Below are positions 1 to 12,718 of a stretch of DNA of 64,000 nt, piece by piece. The stretch covers positions 50,824,348 to 50,888,347 of the forward strand of contig NC_054535.1 in the NCBI RefSeq assembly GCF_017654505.1, written 5' to 3'. The notes under the pieces were generated by a model. It was given only the letters and a program-made list of their open reading frames with translations, was not told the origin of the DNA and made no database searches. The stretch's first letter is position 1. The number at the start of each line of letters is the position of its first letter. A program made the position numbers and the translations under genes. Source of the DNA: Polyodon spathula (taxonomy: Eukaryota > Chordata > Actinopteri > Acipenseriformes > Polyodontidae).

Positions 1-537
1 CAAAGCGTTATGTCTGGCGCAAACCCAACACAGCACATCGCCCAAGTAACATAATCCCTACTGTGAAGCATGGTGGGTGCAGCATCATGCTATGGGGATG
101 CTTTTCATCAGCAGGGACAGGGAAGCTTGTCAGGGTAGAGGGCAAAATGGATGGAGCTAAATACGGGCAAATCCGTGAAGAAAACCTGTTTCAGTCTGCA
201 GAAGACCTAAGACTGGGACAGAGATTCACCTTTCAGCAGGACAGTGACCCCAAGCACACAGCCAAAGCAACACTGGAGGGGCTTAAAAACAAAGGTGGTT
301 CTACCAAGTATTGACTCAGGGATTTGAATACTTATCTAACCAAGACATTTCAATTTTTTTTTTTCTTTAACTGTTTCACAATAAAAACATTTCTTGCCTC
401 TTAAGTGTTGACTAGGTTGTGTAAATCAAAGGAAGAACAATCCCATTTAATTGCATCAAGATTTCAGGTTGTTGACTTGACTAACATAACACACTGTGAA
501 AACATCCAAGGGGGGTGAATACTTACTATCGGCACTG
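1..537 (+). mobile_element. Tc1/mariner element, 3' part, internally deleted
   Basis: The frame from 63 to 314 encodes the catalytic part of a Tc1-type transposase. It has the KHGGCSIMLWGCFSS segment and the second catalytic Asp in [12 protein letters not shown]. The frame then jumps from LKNK to GGSTKY and stop. Tc1 proteins normally have about 80-90 residues between these segments, including the third acidic residue, so this copy carries an in-frame internal deletion and cannot be active. The element runs on to an end at 533-537 (CACTG) followed by TA, the usual Tc1 boundary. Its 5' part lies outside the window. It is the same subfamily as the minus-strand copy at 61070-62165: the start of this copy matches the reverse complement of that one. 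It lies upstream of an RCL1 exon and so presumably in an RCL1 intron. Confidence 0.85.
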
Positions 538-2077
538 TAGTTAAAGCAGTATATACATCTATTTGAGTTATTTTATTAACTTGTATCTATAATAATGAAA
601 TTTGTGGAAAAAAAGACTGAAAACTATTTATTAAAAAAAAAAAAAAATTCACGGGGCTCTACAAATACACAACTGTAGTCAGAATGCTTTCCATTTGACT
701 TGGTTCCTCAAGTTTTATATTTGATTCCAGCCTGAGTCATTCTAGTCTTGGAATCGTACCTAGAACCACCAAGTGTCCTGAGGTGTTTCTGCTTATTGGC
801 AGTTAGTTATGGTCTAATGCAGATGGTATTCAAATATTTCCCTCACTGCAAAATATTCTTTTACAGTTTGTGTAAGCTCAGTTATACGCCTTCCCCTTTT
901 CTTTCCTTTCCTCAGAAGCCAACCTTTTGTAAGCCATGTTAATCTTGTTGGTTCCAAAAAACAATATTTCTTCTGGTTGCTGAATGTTGTTTTTAACAGT
1001 TGATTACGAAGCATGCTAACTCTCTTGGTTTTTATGTATCTTTTTGTTGTTGATTTTTTTTTTTGTAGATGTCTCTTTCAATGATGACATGCATGGTAAT
1101 GTACAATAATCAGAGTTGGATTTAAATTCAGCTCTGTGAAAATTAGGTTTCCTTTCAGCATTTTGTTATGGTAGTGTAACTTGTATTATAGGTTGTTTTG
1201 AATTTAGAGTAGAGTGTTAACATAAATAAAATAAATAATTAAACATTATTTACAGATGGTATGGAGAAACAAAATTTGAACTAGAAATGACAGGTGTTTG
1301 CCAAACATGTGAAATTGCTGTGTGTTGTAAATTCTTGTGATAGATCAATGAATAGCCAGTGAGTACATGTTCTGGGGAAACGGTTTGTTTAAACAGTCTA
1401 CAGTTATGCCTGTTTCGTTCCCGTACCATTATAAAGGTCTTTACGAATGTAATAGTCAATCCAACATACCATGTAGAAGTTACAGGGGATGCAAACGTTC
1501 ATTGAAACAGCCTAAAATGTAAGCCAAACACGCACACAATTATTCTGACAGTATTAGATGGTACTCTATACCTAAACTGGTGTTTTGAAAAGATTGTGCA
1601 AATTAAAATAATTACAGGTGTCAATAAAAAAATATGGCTTTTTCTAAGGCAAGTTTCAGGGATGTATTTTAATGTAATTGAAACTGTCCATGAAATGGTT
1701 GAGCACCGCAATATGGCTCTTGTGAAGTATTCTTTTTAAGGTTTTTAATGGGCTTGAAAAAAGAACATCTATCATTATTTGCTGGGTTCAGTAGAGTCTG
1801 AATATGAATGCAGCATATTGGCTTTGTGTTTATTTATTGAGCAGAAAACTACTGAAGCAGTTGTTACTATTAAGTTATGTTTTTGTTTGATCATTTTTGT
1901 TAGTATGGTTCTAGAAGACTCCCCTTGTAATCAATAGGGCTTAGAAAGGTCTGGACTAAATGATTAACTTTTTTTTTTTTTTTCAGAACATGTCATGAAG
2001 TAATTAATGTTTTTGTCCATTGTTTGAGTATTAATAATATAATAATAAATAATAATTAATAAAGCGGTGGGGGTTAA

Positions 2078-2188
2078 GGTTGCCCCAGTTGTTTCTACTG
2101 AACTTGACTTGTTTTTGATGCAAGTTCGATCCGCTTTGATTGTGCCTGAAAAACACAAACCAAGTTAGTAGAAACATTTGGGGTAACC
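2078..2188. repeat. Imperfect inverted repeat (MITE-like), with a third arm nearby
   Basis: The arm at 2078-2106 (starting GGTTGCCCCAGTTG) is complementary to 2161-2188 (ending TTTGGGGTAACC), with about 55 bp between. A third related arm in the first orientation begins near 2243 (GGTTGCCCCAATGG). A C-run follows the second arm. The family is not identified; a small foldback element is the simplest reading. Confidence 0.45.
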
Positions 2189-2377
2189 ATGCCCCCCCCC
2201 CCCCGCAGTTTTACAGTTGTGCCTATTTGCTTTGTGCTGTGCAAGGTTGCCCCAATGGTTTCTTGAAACTTTGTTTTTTTGATAACTCCACTTTTTGGAC
2301 ACGGACACAACGTGTGTGCCTTGCTGGTTTTTCACAAAAACTCACAAGTGTGGGTCACACACTGTGTGGTGTGGTGT

Positions 2378-2572
2378 ATGTGATATATTATATACATATA
2401 TTATATATATATATATAGTATATATATATAGATATATATGGTAATATATATATATTATATATATATATATATATATGTAGTATATATATATATATATATA
2501 ATATTATATATGGTATATTATATATATACATATAGTGTATAAATATAACTTTATATATATTATATGTGTAAA
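2378..2572. repeat. TA-rich microsatellite, interrupted
   Basis: About 195 bp of TA dinucleotides interrupted by GTA, ATTA and GATA units. Confidence 0.85.
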
Positions 2573-3239
2573 ATGTTAACCTTACATTAGGTTTTAATCA
2601 AGGAAGTACCTGTTCCCTTCAATTTCCTGCATTTAAAGTATACACTGATTTAACTAAATAAAAGTAAGGAGTCATCGCTTTAAAATAAAGTAATAATAAT
2701 ACAGTGATCAGGGCCGCCTTGTGGTCTAAACATTTAACTTTAAAAACTTGAAGAAAAATCTGTTTTTAACAAGAGTATCTAATGTTATTTTCAAAACCTT
2801 CAATAAATGTTAAATTTAAACTACATATTTAGAAAAACTTTTTTTCTTGAATTGAATTGTGAGCAAGTATATGTAATACTATAGATTTGCAGGCAAAGGG
2901 GAAAACCTGATTGTAAATTAAGATGTGGGTGGAGACTGAAAATTTTAGGGACTTTTCCAAAGGTCAGCATTTAATTTAATAAAACCTTATGCAAATGTTT
3001 TGAGTGGTGGTTTTATTTGTATGTTAAAGCAGATTCTAAGTGTTACCTGTCCTTATCTACCTGAAGTTAGAGGCAACAGTACATAAATTAGGCTGCAGTG
3101 AACAGTCTTGTAACAAGCAGAATAAAATAATAAAACTGATAACCTAAGCATACTATGAATTTTAAACTATGAATTTTAATCTATGTAAGGAAAACTTCAA
3201 AAAATATATATACTTATATATTATATACATATACTTTTG

Positions 3240-3242
<3 letters not shown>

Positions 3243-3304
<62 letters not shown>

Positions 3305-3305
3305 T
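3243..3305. repeat. (TA)n microsatellite
   Basis: Nearly pure TA tract of about 60 bp with a single C interruption near 3290. Confidence 0.9.
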
Positions 3306-4180
3306 AGAATTGAATGGAGTGGGTTCAAGTTGCACCTGAAGACTTCTGGGACCCAACTGATACATTTGATAACTGAAAATACTGAGGATTAGATAATCTA
3401 CACGTGTAGTAAATATATTTGATTAAAAAAAAAATAACAAAGCATTTACCCTAGATTTAAAATTGGGCTCAGGTGTTTTGTGTTGCCTCTTTAAAACATG
3501 TTCAAGATTGGTGAATGTATTGAATATGGGAAGGTGGCTTTGGAGGGGTTCATAGTAGCAAGTTTGCTGCAACTGCTTCTGTTTGAAATGTGTTTGGTTT
3601 GAGGAGGTGAGAAGTTAACAGAATTTATAGTCTGGTGCTGGAGCAGAAGCTATAGTTTCTCTTTGGATACAGGGATGGAAGGAAGCATTGTATTGCTTAA
3701 CAGTTTCACCCACAGTGTATAGGTAACAAGCACAGATGTGTCTTAGTAAAACCAGTAATGGCTGAAACTGCTATGCAATAGGATTCTTATTTCATCTGTG
3801 ATTTCAGCAACATGGGTAAACACTGGGCAACTGGGATAGAAAAAGTTTATCATGCTTGGTTCCAATTTTACTGCAGTGAGCTGTTCTTAGAGGGTTAAAA
3901 TCATTTTACAATCAAAATGACACTGAATGGGAGTACAAACCTATAAAAAAAAAACAAAAAAAACTTGCTTTCCAAAAGTGTAAAATAGTTAAGTTGAGGC
4001 ACATTTCGGGTAGTCCTTCATCAGTGTTATTTAACTGATTTAAGGGATAGCCAAAACGAGGTGTATTTTATATAGGTTTCACCATTCATTTTTTTGTTTA
4101 TTAAATAAATGTTCTTGTACATGCATGAACTTGAACTGACTAGTCCTAAGTTGGTAACCGCTGACAATTTGTGTTTGCAG

Positions 4181-4284
4181 GGTGGCTGTGTGGATTCTGT
4201 AAATCAGAGCTTGGCTTTGCTGTACATGACCCTTGGACAGCAGGATGTTTCCAAAGTTCTTTTGGGCCCACTCTCTCCATACAC
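4181..4284 (+). CDS. rcl1: RCL1, penultimate coding exon
   Basis: A 104-nt exon bounded by the acceptor GTGTTTGCAG (ends 4180) and the donor GTAAGT (4285). Read in phase 0 it encodes GGCVDSVNQSLALLYMTLGQ and then QDVSKVLLGPLSPYT, ending in phase 2 (the last codon is completed by the first base of the next exon). This is the conserved C-terminal part of RNA 3'-terminal phosphate cyclase-like protein 1. The family has the cyclase fold but lacks cyclase activity; the yeast orthologue Rcl1p works with Bms1 in 18S rRNA processing in the nucleolus. The exon joins in frame to 15787-15937, which supports the assignment. Earlier exons are outside the window. Recognition is from memory of the family, without a database search. 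Confidence 0.93.
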
Positions 4285-5525
4285 GTAAGTTATTTTTCAA
4301 CAGTTTTGGCTCACTGCAGGATCCAAAGTTCCACCTTGGCCCTTGAAATTCCATTCTCTAAATAGAGAGTTTCTATGTGTGGCATTTTCGTAACCCTTTC
4401 AACACAGTCACAAAAGTACAAAAGGCTGCTTCTGAAATGTTGAATGCACCATAGCACTGTGGAGTCTTCAATTTCTTTTATGGCTATTTTGAGAGCTAAC
4501 ACTGGCATTAGAAACTGTATGGTGATATAAAAAAAGCCATATGTTGCTATGGGTCTCTGATGGCTTGTGTCAGAGTCCTGTGCGGGTACGACCTGAACCT
4601 GCAACTCGCTGCAGCACCATCTTCTTACCTGCGTTCCGACCTGCTTTAATAAGACAGACCTGCAGCCCGACTCGGAACCTGCAACTGTTTGTCCTTTACC
4701 TACTGCCTGCGTCAGTCGACACGTTTACACACAGATATCTCTACCATTCTCAGATTGAGTTTATACAATAGGCTGTATAGTGTGGTAGTTCCCTCTAGTG
4801 GTCAGTATATATTTTCACATATTAACTTTACTTACTTTACTGTAAGATACATGTCTCTTCCTTTTGTGCCACCAGTTGAAAGGGAGCTACACCTGTGCTT
4901 TCGCTGAGATGTACCATTTTTGTGGCAGTCATACACAGACAGGTTTTACAAGCAACAAATCCAGTCACATGTTCATTATTTTCATTTGCTATGATTCCTA
5001 AAGAATTCCACACCTGATGCAGGACTCTAGCTTGTGTCACACAATTCCTGTTAGCACTAATCTTGTTCTACTTTCCTTACAGTAATGTCTGTTGGTTGGT
5101 GACTGTTTCCTGGTTTGTGGTGGGAAATCCTATCCTAACCTAGAATAAACTGTTTTGCTTTATTTTATTTATTTATTTTACCTCAAAGCATTTTAGTTTT
5201 TTCATTTAAAATAATGAAATGTTTCATGTAGGGTCTGTTATTGACCTTTTATTATAATGTACAATTCCCTGTTGAAAACAAAGCTCTATCTGTGTGATTT
5301 AAACAGACTAGATCAAACTTAATAGCTGGCAATCCCTTGTACAGCAGCTGGTCCATGATACCAACAAAGAACCTCTCAATACTCACTAACCTGATCAGTT
5401 CGTTTAGAATCTGCTGGATTTCTGTTCTCCCTTTAATCCTCAAAATGCCTATAGGTAGGTCAAAAATCACACTAGACATTTCTGTCAATGCATATAAGTT
5501 TACCAAGTAAAGCATCACCATTTTC

Positions 5526-5740
5526 TGTCAAAGATGCCTTTATCCAAGGCGACCTACAAAGACTAGGTTGTGTGAACTTACAACAACGTCTCGCCCAAAA
5601 GACGCAGCACAAGTTGGTTAAGTGACTTGCTCAGGATCACACAATGAGTCTGTGTCTGAGCCGGGATTTGAAACTGGGACCTCCTCGTTAGAAGCCCTTT
5701 TCTTTAACCACTGGACCACAGCCTCTTCCGAATCTTCTTG
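5526..5740 (-). repeat. tRNA-derived SINE (CORE/MIR-like) with L2-like tail
   Basis: Read on the minus strand, the copy starts near GTGGTCCAGTGGTTAAAG, passes through a MIR/CORE-like middle (AATCCCGGCTCAGACAC, then GTCACTTAACC), and ends in a tail resembling GTAGGTCGCCTTGGATAAAG. That tail is common to fish SINEs and L2 LINEs and recurs at 37590-37640 and 60635-60660. The copy is old and diverged. The family name is uncertain. Confidence 0.65.
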
Positions 5741-8675
5741 GAACAATTCTGTTACTATTTCCAAACCTGTATTTCGGCAGATTTTGAAGAGATAGTAAAC
5801 AGCGTCTGTGACTGTCATGGTCCTGTTTTTGTTTCTAACTAGAACCCAAAACGTAGTTGGTGGGTATGTTAAGTAATCAAGCTAAATTGCTTTCATTGGG
5901 CAAAATGAAATGAAACAAAAGTCTGTATTGATAAAGCCCTGTGGATATCTGCTTTATATCCGCGTCTGCAGATGCGAGTGTATTGTTTTAAATTTTTGCA
6001 GATGGCGGATCGGGTGCATACATAATTATTAAAATTCAGCTGATAAGTTCAGCTAGTGTTTATCTTGCCTTGTCAAGCCACCACTTTCTTTTCCCACTGC
6101 GAGCCCAGGGTACAGGAAGTATAAACATGTGGCAAGATTGTCAGCTGACAGTCACCAGTTTGTACTTTCCTTAATTGCCTGTTGCTTCTGAACTAAAACA
6201 TTTTCAAACTCTTGTTTTAATATGTAGAACCACATTTACAAGAAATTAACCACAGGTGAATACAGCTTAAAGGAAAATGAGAAAGGCAAGTCATCAGTTT
6301 GGAAAATATTCAGATTACTTACCAATGAAAACTTACACGCTGTGGCAGGATACGTCGCCTGTGCCTCATACAAGAAAGTCTGTGCTTTCAGTAGCCATAA
6401 AACAGGTACGTCAAACTTATTAAAACACAAGTGAAACGGAATCGGTCACGATTCAGAGCCGATGGTAGGCCAAGGCTATAGGTGGCTGCCTTTTGTTGTA
6501 GCTCAGCATTGTGGCTACCCAAAGTATTATTGACTTGAGTGGTTTATTTTTTGTAACATAGAATGTTATTAGTTCTGCGGCATGTTGCTGTTCTTTATTG
6601 AGCTGCTGTTCATGCAAAATTGTTTAAAAAAAAAAAAAAAAGGGACCTCGGATGTCTTTCTGATTTATAAATGGAAGTTAATTACTTGCTTTTGGAAATT
6701 TGTTAAAATTAACAATCTGTATTTACTAATATAGTGAAATAACTGCAGTAAAACATTTACAAAATTACAGCTAAGGCGATCCAAATTTGCTTTTTTTTTT
6801 TTTTGGTTTTGTTTGGTTTTTGCATACATACACAGGCAAACTGGCCACACTCATAAACGAGAGAGAGAAAGAAGGAAAAGAGACACACAGACCCAATCAT
6901 CCAGACGCGCTCTGTGACAGGAGGCAGCTCTACACACACTTAATATGAGCCCATTATTACCCTCAATCACATCTTTGCAGTTTGTGTGCATTTTTGCGGA
7001 TGCAGATGGCTATATAAGAAGTGCGGGTCGGATCAAGTTGGTCTCGCTGATGCGGATACAATTGTTTGTATCCACGTAGGGCTTTATGTATTGATTCGTC
7101 TACCAGCTCGTGTTAAAAGTAATCATGCTGGCATAGTCTTACAAGTACATTTCTCAAAACCTTTGCCACCATGGCGAACTTGGTGAAAATTGAGCCACAC
7201 AGGAAAACATTTCACTTGTGGCGACATGGCTAGTGGGAACATAGTACAAATATAACATGTAAGCATTAACTATTCTATTACTGTTGTACTTAACTTTTAT
7301 GTTAGATTTTTTTTTTATATAAATGGCAGATTAGCTAGCAGTCTTTATTTACTTTATAAAAGCGTAAACTTACCCTAACTACGGAGTGGTGATAATAAAT
7401 AAGCCGTAATGTACACAATCCTAAAACATCGCCAGCACAACTGAAAGTAATCTGCCACACACATTTTTTTATAAACAAATATTAAACGCATACCTTATCA
7501 GTACTTCTGGAACATGCCATGCATATTTAATGGAAAGTGTGCACTTCATTATCTCTTATTATCCATATGTATGCTTTAGTGTCACTGTTGGCAACACCAG
7601 CTTTAATACATTATTTTACAATTGTGTATGTATTTCATTTATACTATACTACTTAAAATGTACACAACATAGTTAAGCCCTTAACTAATTTTAGAGACAA
7701 TCAGTATGACTATTCACCGAATTTCATTCTTTGAACTACTTTTGAATTAGTCATCTCAGAGTTTGCCTTGGTAATGGGAGCTTTGACACAACTATAGTGG
7801 TGCTGCCGCGCCTATAATAGCAGCCAACAAGAGCAGCTAAGTAACTCGAGGGCTGATGAGGATTATAATTATCGAATTAGAATTTCAAAGCAGGGACATT
7901 TATGTGATGGGGGCATTTTCAAAGCTTCATAAAACTTCCCACTCTGTAAAGATTGTTTTTTGGAAGTCTATATTGCGTTTGGAGTAGGGATGAGCCATTA
8001 TACCAGTTTTGCGGTTTTCTGTTGTTCTACACCCCAGTTATTAGTATTGCATTATCCGTTGTATACTGCTATGTTTGTGTTCCTATGAAGAAAGTGAAGG
8101 AAAAAGCCATTTTCATATGAACACCTTTTTATTTAATGTCCTGTACAAAACAAGTCTCAATACTGCTCATCTTTCCTACCCACTGGAGCCTCACACTTGA
8201 ACATCCCATCAACTTCTACCTTCAATCACCATCATGACAGCCGCTTTGCCTTTGCATTTTTCTACTGCAAGCATGGTTTTAAATCAAGCGATGATAATTG
8301 CAGCCTAAGCAGAGTGTCTGAGGAAGATCTTTTGTGAACTGATGCTTTATTTTGGTAATGGTTTTCAATGGAAACGGTCAACGACAAGCGGCTGCAGTGG
8401 GTTAGCCTGCTTATTCTCAAAGTAGTTTTGTATAAACGAGTTATTTACAGTGTAAAACTTTTTTTAAAGCATAAGCAGATGTACAAAATGTTACTGTACT
8501 TCTGGACAGTGGCTCAAACATGCTACTCCTGTGACATATGACTGATTGGATGGCACAAAAGTAGTCAGAAGTAGTTTGCATGGGTGTTTCCGTAACTGTT
8601 TATGATTCTGCACACAGTGCATGTTGCATGGTTTCAAGAGGAGGATGAATTCTACAGCAGAGCCAGCGAGCGTGA

Positions 8676-8754
8676 ACTGTCCATTTTCGGTTATTATGGT
8701 ACTGGTGCTGTGTACTTTAAAAGTACAGTACTATGATAACTGAAGATTGGCAGT
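8676..8754 (+). ncRNA. mir101: miR-101 precursor hairpin
   Basis: The 3p arm at 8724-8744 (TACAGTACTATGATAACTGA plus A) equals, as I remember it, the miR-101b form known from fish. It differs from miR-101a only by A for G in the middle. The 5p arm at 8687-8708 (TCGGTTATTATGGTACTGGT plus GC) pairs with it, and the stem extends through ACTGT (8676-8680) with CAGT (8751-8754). The loop contains a UGU-type motif (CTGTGTAC). The seed of the 3p product is ACAGTAC (8725-8731). The hairpin lies in the last RCL1 intron on the same strand. In mammals mir-101-2 is likewise intronic in RCL1, so position and sequence agree. miR-101 is a conserved vertebrate microRNA known for targeting EZH2 in mammals. 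Processing from the RCL1 transcript is inferred. Confidence 0.96.
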
Positions 8755-9431
8755 GCCTTCACAAAGACAACATGACGATCACAGCCATTAATGTGAGAAG
8801 GGGGAGGGGGCTTGTGCATAAAGGTTGTGTATGGGTAGCAGTGGTACTCCCAATAAAACTTTAGTTCCCCTTTATGCTTAATGTCCTTCTGCCAGAGATT
8901 CTAGCTCGGGGAAACGGGTCTCTCCTAATTGCCAAATCAGTACGGACCTGATAATCCAGTGGTTAAAAGACGTAGTGTATAGAATTAATTTGGTAACCAA
9001 TGCCATACTATCGTAACAGCAATTAAGATTTACCCATGCATGCAATCATATTGAACTAATGAACTACATTGTCATGTATGGGCGTGTTATTACTTAGGTC
9101 TGAATTGTTGGAGCTTTTCTTGTTGATGTATAAAGTGTTTAAATATCCATTTACCAGTTAAATGATTCATAACATCAATATTTACTAAGCACTCTTGTGA
9201 AAAAAAGGGCAATTTGGAAGTGGCAAGTTGTCACCAAAACATTTTTTTTTCTTTTTCTGATTTAGAATTACCTCCCCTTATTCAGGAATCAACTAATATT
9301 TTTTTTTTTTCCAGTGTAGCTAGGCCATTTGGAACTTCATCATTCGTTTAGTTATTTTACAGAAATAAAATTCACACAAACGCATGTAAATCTGTAAATT
9401 CAAGCAGCCTTTTATTCCAGCTCCTCGTCAG

Positions 9432-9466
<35 letters not shown>

Positions 9467-9519
9467 CAGCAAATGTCAACTAAAAGCAAATCAAATTAAA
9501 ATGTCCAAACAAATCCAAG

Positions 9520-9720
9520 TCACTTCGTTGTTGCCAAGACTGCTGTTTTAAACTCCCAATCATCGTAGCGAACCATGAGTGAAATAGATGAATCTTTTGG
9601 TCTTGATGTCCAGCAGTCTGTTGCTAAGCTTACATGCAGAGCTTTGTTCAGTGCATGTTCCAAGTTAGCCTTCACAGTATCATAAAGACTATGGGCCAGA
9701 TCTTTGCACAATCCCCTCGC
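9520..9720 (-). pseudogene. hAT transposase fragment
   Basis: The minus strand encodes SLYDTVKANLEHALNKA, then SLATDCWTSRPKDSSISL and WEFKTAVLATTK. This is the start of the catalytic region of hAT (ZBED-type) transposases; the TDCWTSR motif carries the first catalytic Asp. The frame stays open to 9900 but the upstream residues are less convincing. The rest of the RNase-H fold is missing. A BED-finger-like segment in the same orientation at 12437-12718 could be the N-terminus of the same or a related element. An A-run at 9436-9464 lies just beyond it. Confidence 0.8.
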
Positions 9721-11384
9721 TAAATTTGTGCCTCGCGAAAAAATAGTGCTTTGGCACAAAATGAGAGATTCCAAAACGACACAAAGCAGTTGCGAGACAT
9801 TGGAATATAGCAGTTTTTTGAGCAAGTCGCAAATCTGTTTGTGCCTCGCAAAACCGTCTGCGCATTCACTACCAATATAGCAACTGCACACAACAGTCAA
9901 GCGAGAATGCAGAATGATGGACAGTCACCATTAGTAATGACATTACACCGACAAGCTGCTATCATTGGTGTCACCACAGTATGTACCGATATGACAGCAG
10001 ACGAGACCACACAGTATATCGTGCACACATACGTACGGACCATTCAAATAAACAATTGGCTCCATAGCTAGGTGCCGAGTTTTCAAATTAATGTACTGAT
10101 AACGCCACTGTTTTACTGAATACGGACAGTGTTGGATCACAAGGAAATACTATACAGGTTTCTTTAAAGGGCAGCTGATCCGACATAGCTGTGTGGTTTT
10201 TGAAGTTAAAAAAAATTAAAAAAGGCTTTGGATACTGTCTTTTTTCTAAATGATTTTTTAATACAAGTCGTGCCGTGACAAAGTCTACTGTGGTAGCACA
10301 CTCTGATTTGTAAATGTAACGAGTTCATTCACCTGCAAAGTAAACATCAGTCAAGCATTTTTATATACACAATACATAGAAATGTTATTTTTTCTGCTCA
10401 GCCATTTGAACATCATGATTAAGCCCAGTTTGCAAGGTTTTGAGTGTCACTGAAATGGATTTTTTTGTTATGACTTTTTTTTTTTGTAAGAATAGTTAAT
10501 TCTAAATACGCCCCTAAAATGTTAATTGTAGCCTACTATGATTTCTCAATAAATGAACAGACTCTGTACAATTAGCAGCATCGCATTGCAGACTGGACAG
10601 CTGCATAAACGGACAGAAATTAGTTAACAGAACTGTTTGTCCCGCCTCAGCTAACTTATGATTGGACTGCTGCAGAGAAAATACAGGTCTTTTGATCTGT
10701 ACTATCGCACGTTCAACATTGCATCACAGTTGATGCGAATATCATCGTAATATATCTTAACATAACACGGACAAGCAGTTGATCAGAGAACCCTAAACAC
10801 TAAGCAATTGTACTGCACATGGTACCAATGTCTGTCTGTGACGCTTAGTGGACTGTTACTCCAAAACTATTTGAGCCAGCGGTGTGCTGTTATTGGAACT
10901 AGTGCATCGCAATTATCTAGCAGATATTGGTATATTCAGATGAATTAGGGCTTTCGCCCCATTTTAATTTGATTGCGCTATGTGCATATTGAATGTCCAC
11001 CTAGAATACATTTGCATCACATGTTTCTAATTACCGATGCATTACCATATGCTAGTAGGGCGTTAAAGGGAACAGAAGGAAGGCAGTATGCTGGACAGAG
11101 GTGAGAGCATGTTTCCACAATTGTCTGTTGGGCATGGGAATGCACTATAAACATCACTTTGATATGAACATGTTATGTTGTTATGGAAACAAAAAAAACA
11201 GGCTTGTTGCTTGTATGTTTTTGACGCAAATTGATGGTGATGCAGTATATAGGTTTGCATCACCATCAACTTTAGGTAAACTGGACTCGCTCTTATTTAA
11301 ATGAATACCTTATAGCTTCCCATAGTAAGCATAGCCTCAGGTCTCATTCTTTTTTGCATTTTAAAATCCCAAATGTGTGTACTG

Positions 11385-11705
11385 AGGCTGGTAAAGGATC
11401 CTTTGCGTATTATGCCCCATGGCCCTGGAATGAGTTCCAGGCCAAGCTAAAGCTGCAGACCCAGATATCTTTATTGCAATTTAAGAGTAAACTGCATGAT
11501 TTTGTGACAGAGTTGTAATTGTTTTAAATAGTTGACTACTTTTGTGTATTTTGATTATTGTTTTAAATGTGATTTGCCGTGTCTTAATTGTATTTTATTG
11601 TGTAATTGTTCTTGTTGTCCGATTGACTTGCTGCTACCTGCTTGGCTAGGTCTTGCTCGTAAAAGAGGGTTTAATCTCAATGTGACTATCTAGTTAAATA
11701 AAGGA
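11385..11705 (+). mobile_element. L2-like LINE, 3' end
   Basis: The frame encodes SFAYYAPWPWNEFQAKLKL and then SLLQFKSKLHDF, with a stop at 11516-11518. These are the last residues of an L2/CR1-group reverse transcriptase ORF. The 3' UTR that follows ends in GTTAAATAAAGG near 11705, a tail typical of fish L2-like LINEs. The copy is strongly 5'-truncated. Confidence 0.7.
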
Positions 11706-11982
11706 AGATATTACATAGTTGGCAACCAGTTTGGGGTCATGCAAGTACTAATATTTGTGCAGTTTTTGCAAAGGCTTTGTTGGGCTCACAAGCCATCGTC
11801 TTATATTATAGATTATAAAACAACAACTCGTGTGTCTAGAGAAAGGAACGTTTTTTAGAAGGGCTAGTATTCCGATAGTATCCTAATACTAAGTGGGTAT
11901 TCGGTATCACGTGTTTGGAATACTGATATCCAGAATATGGACGAATTCATTCGGAATACCCTGTTTACATGGCATGGAATAG

Positions 11983-12290
11983 CTATTCAAATTTCCCACT
12001 ATTCTGAATACAACTGGAATCCTGATGGAACAGAACAACTGGAACAGGTGCCTGTATAGCAATATGGGTGCAGTCACTTGCACCTACCACGTGCGGCAGG
12101 TGCGTGACCTCATAAAAACCCTGCATTATCTCCTCCCTGTTTGCTCTGGTACTGGGGAATTTAATATGTTCCTCAGCACGTTGCAGCAATGCGGTTATGA
12201 ACCTGTCGAGGTGGCGGGACACAGCTGACTGGGCGATCCCCACTGTATCACCTGCTACCTTCTGGAAGGTCCCGATAGCCGGGATACACT
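11983..12290 (-). pseudogene. PIF/Harbinger transposase fragment
   Basis: The minus strand reads AIGTFQKVAGDTVGIAQS, AVSRHLDRF, then NREEIMQGFYEV and VVGASDCTHIAIQAP. This is the helix-turn-helix and first catalytic Asp region of a HARBI1-like transposase; the family usually has GAIDCTH, here GASDCTH. The frame ends shortly after, so the DDE domain is incomplete. Flanking DNA (11870-12010) is rich in GGAATA/TATTCC words and has CTGTTTACATGG, shared with repeats at 45480-45600 and 52950-53220. Confidence 0.8.
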
Positions 12291-12436
12291 TAGACAGACA
12301 GACACTACCAATTGCTCAGACAACATGACTGCACAGGTTTCTTCTGGCCAGGTCATCATGCAGTTTGTAGTCAGGCTTAATAAAAAACAGAAGACGACTA
12401 AATCCTTGTCCTTCCACAAATCAAACTGGTAAACAG

Positions 12437-12718
12437 TCAAACACAATCATCTTTTGCTATTAGATTTGATATTTGGTCTGCCCTTACCGGATCACAAAAG
12501 CAATGGCATGCAAATTGTGTTATCCTGGGCTGACGCACTTCATCTAGCTGGTAGTGAGGATGCTTCAGCTGGAGAGGATTGAGCATTACACCCGTTGAAC
12601 CTCCGCGATAACTTACCAAGTTTGAACAAACTGGGCATTTTACTTTAAAAATGACAGACTGTCTGTAAAACTTGGATTGAGCACAATTGTGTAATGTGGA
12701 TCTAAGATGGCCATGCAC
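12437..12718 (-). pseudogene. BED-type zinc finger relic (hAT N-terminus)
   Basis: The minus-strand ORF of 93 codons contains VKCPVCSNLVSYRGG and then STGVMLNPLQLKHP at residues 26-54. This matches the BED finger of ZBED/hAT transposases: Cys28 and Cys31, then a His at position 53. The first histidine of the pair is replaced (NPLQLKH instead of NHLQLKH), so zinc binding is probably lost. The rest of the ORF is not recognisable. A Harbinger fragment separates it from the hAT catalytic fragment at 9520-9720, so a single original element is only a guess. Confidence 0.6.

Larger units (their letters stand above)
538..4180 (+). other. RCL1 intron (upstream of penultimate coding exon), no gene seen
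   Basis: No exon with supported coding similarity was found here. The stretch is AT-rich and holds an imperfect inverted repeat (2078-2188) and two TA-rich tracts (2378-2572, 3243-3305). It ends in a pyrimidine-rich stretch and CAG at 4178-4180, the acceptor of the next RCL1 exon. The preceding RCL1 exons are not recognisable and presumably lie before the window. Confidence 0.6.

Noticed and set aside
1065..1096. A pyrimidine run plus TAG and a GTAATG, which could bound a 27-nt exon
   Set aside because: The encoded residues do not match the RCL1 segment expected before GGCVD, and the preceding exon should be longer.
3162..3365. ORFs rich in Tyr and Ile at 3162-3365, 43445-43654, 57474-57758 and 62182-62659
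   Set aside because: They are translations of (TA)n microsatellites.
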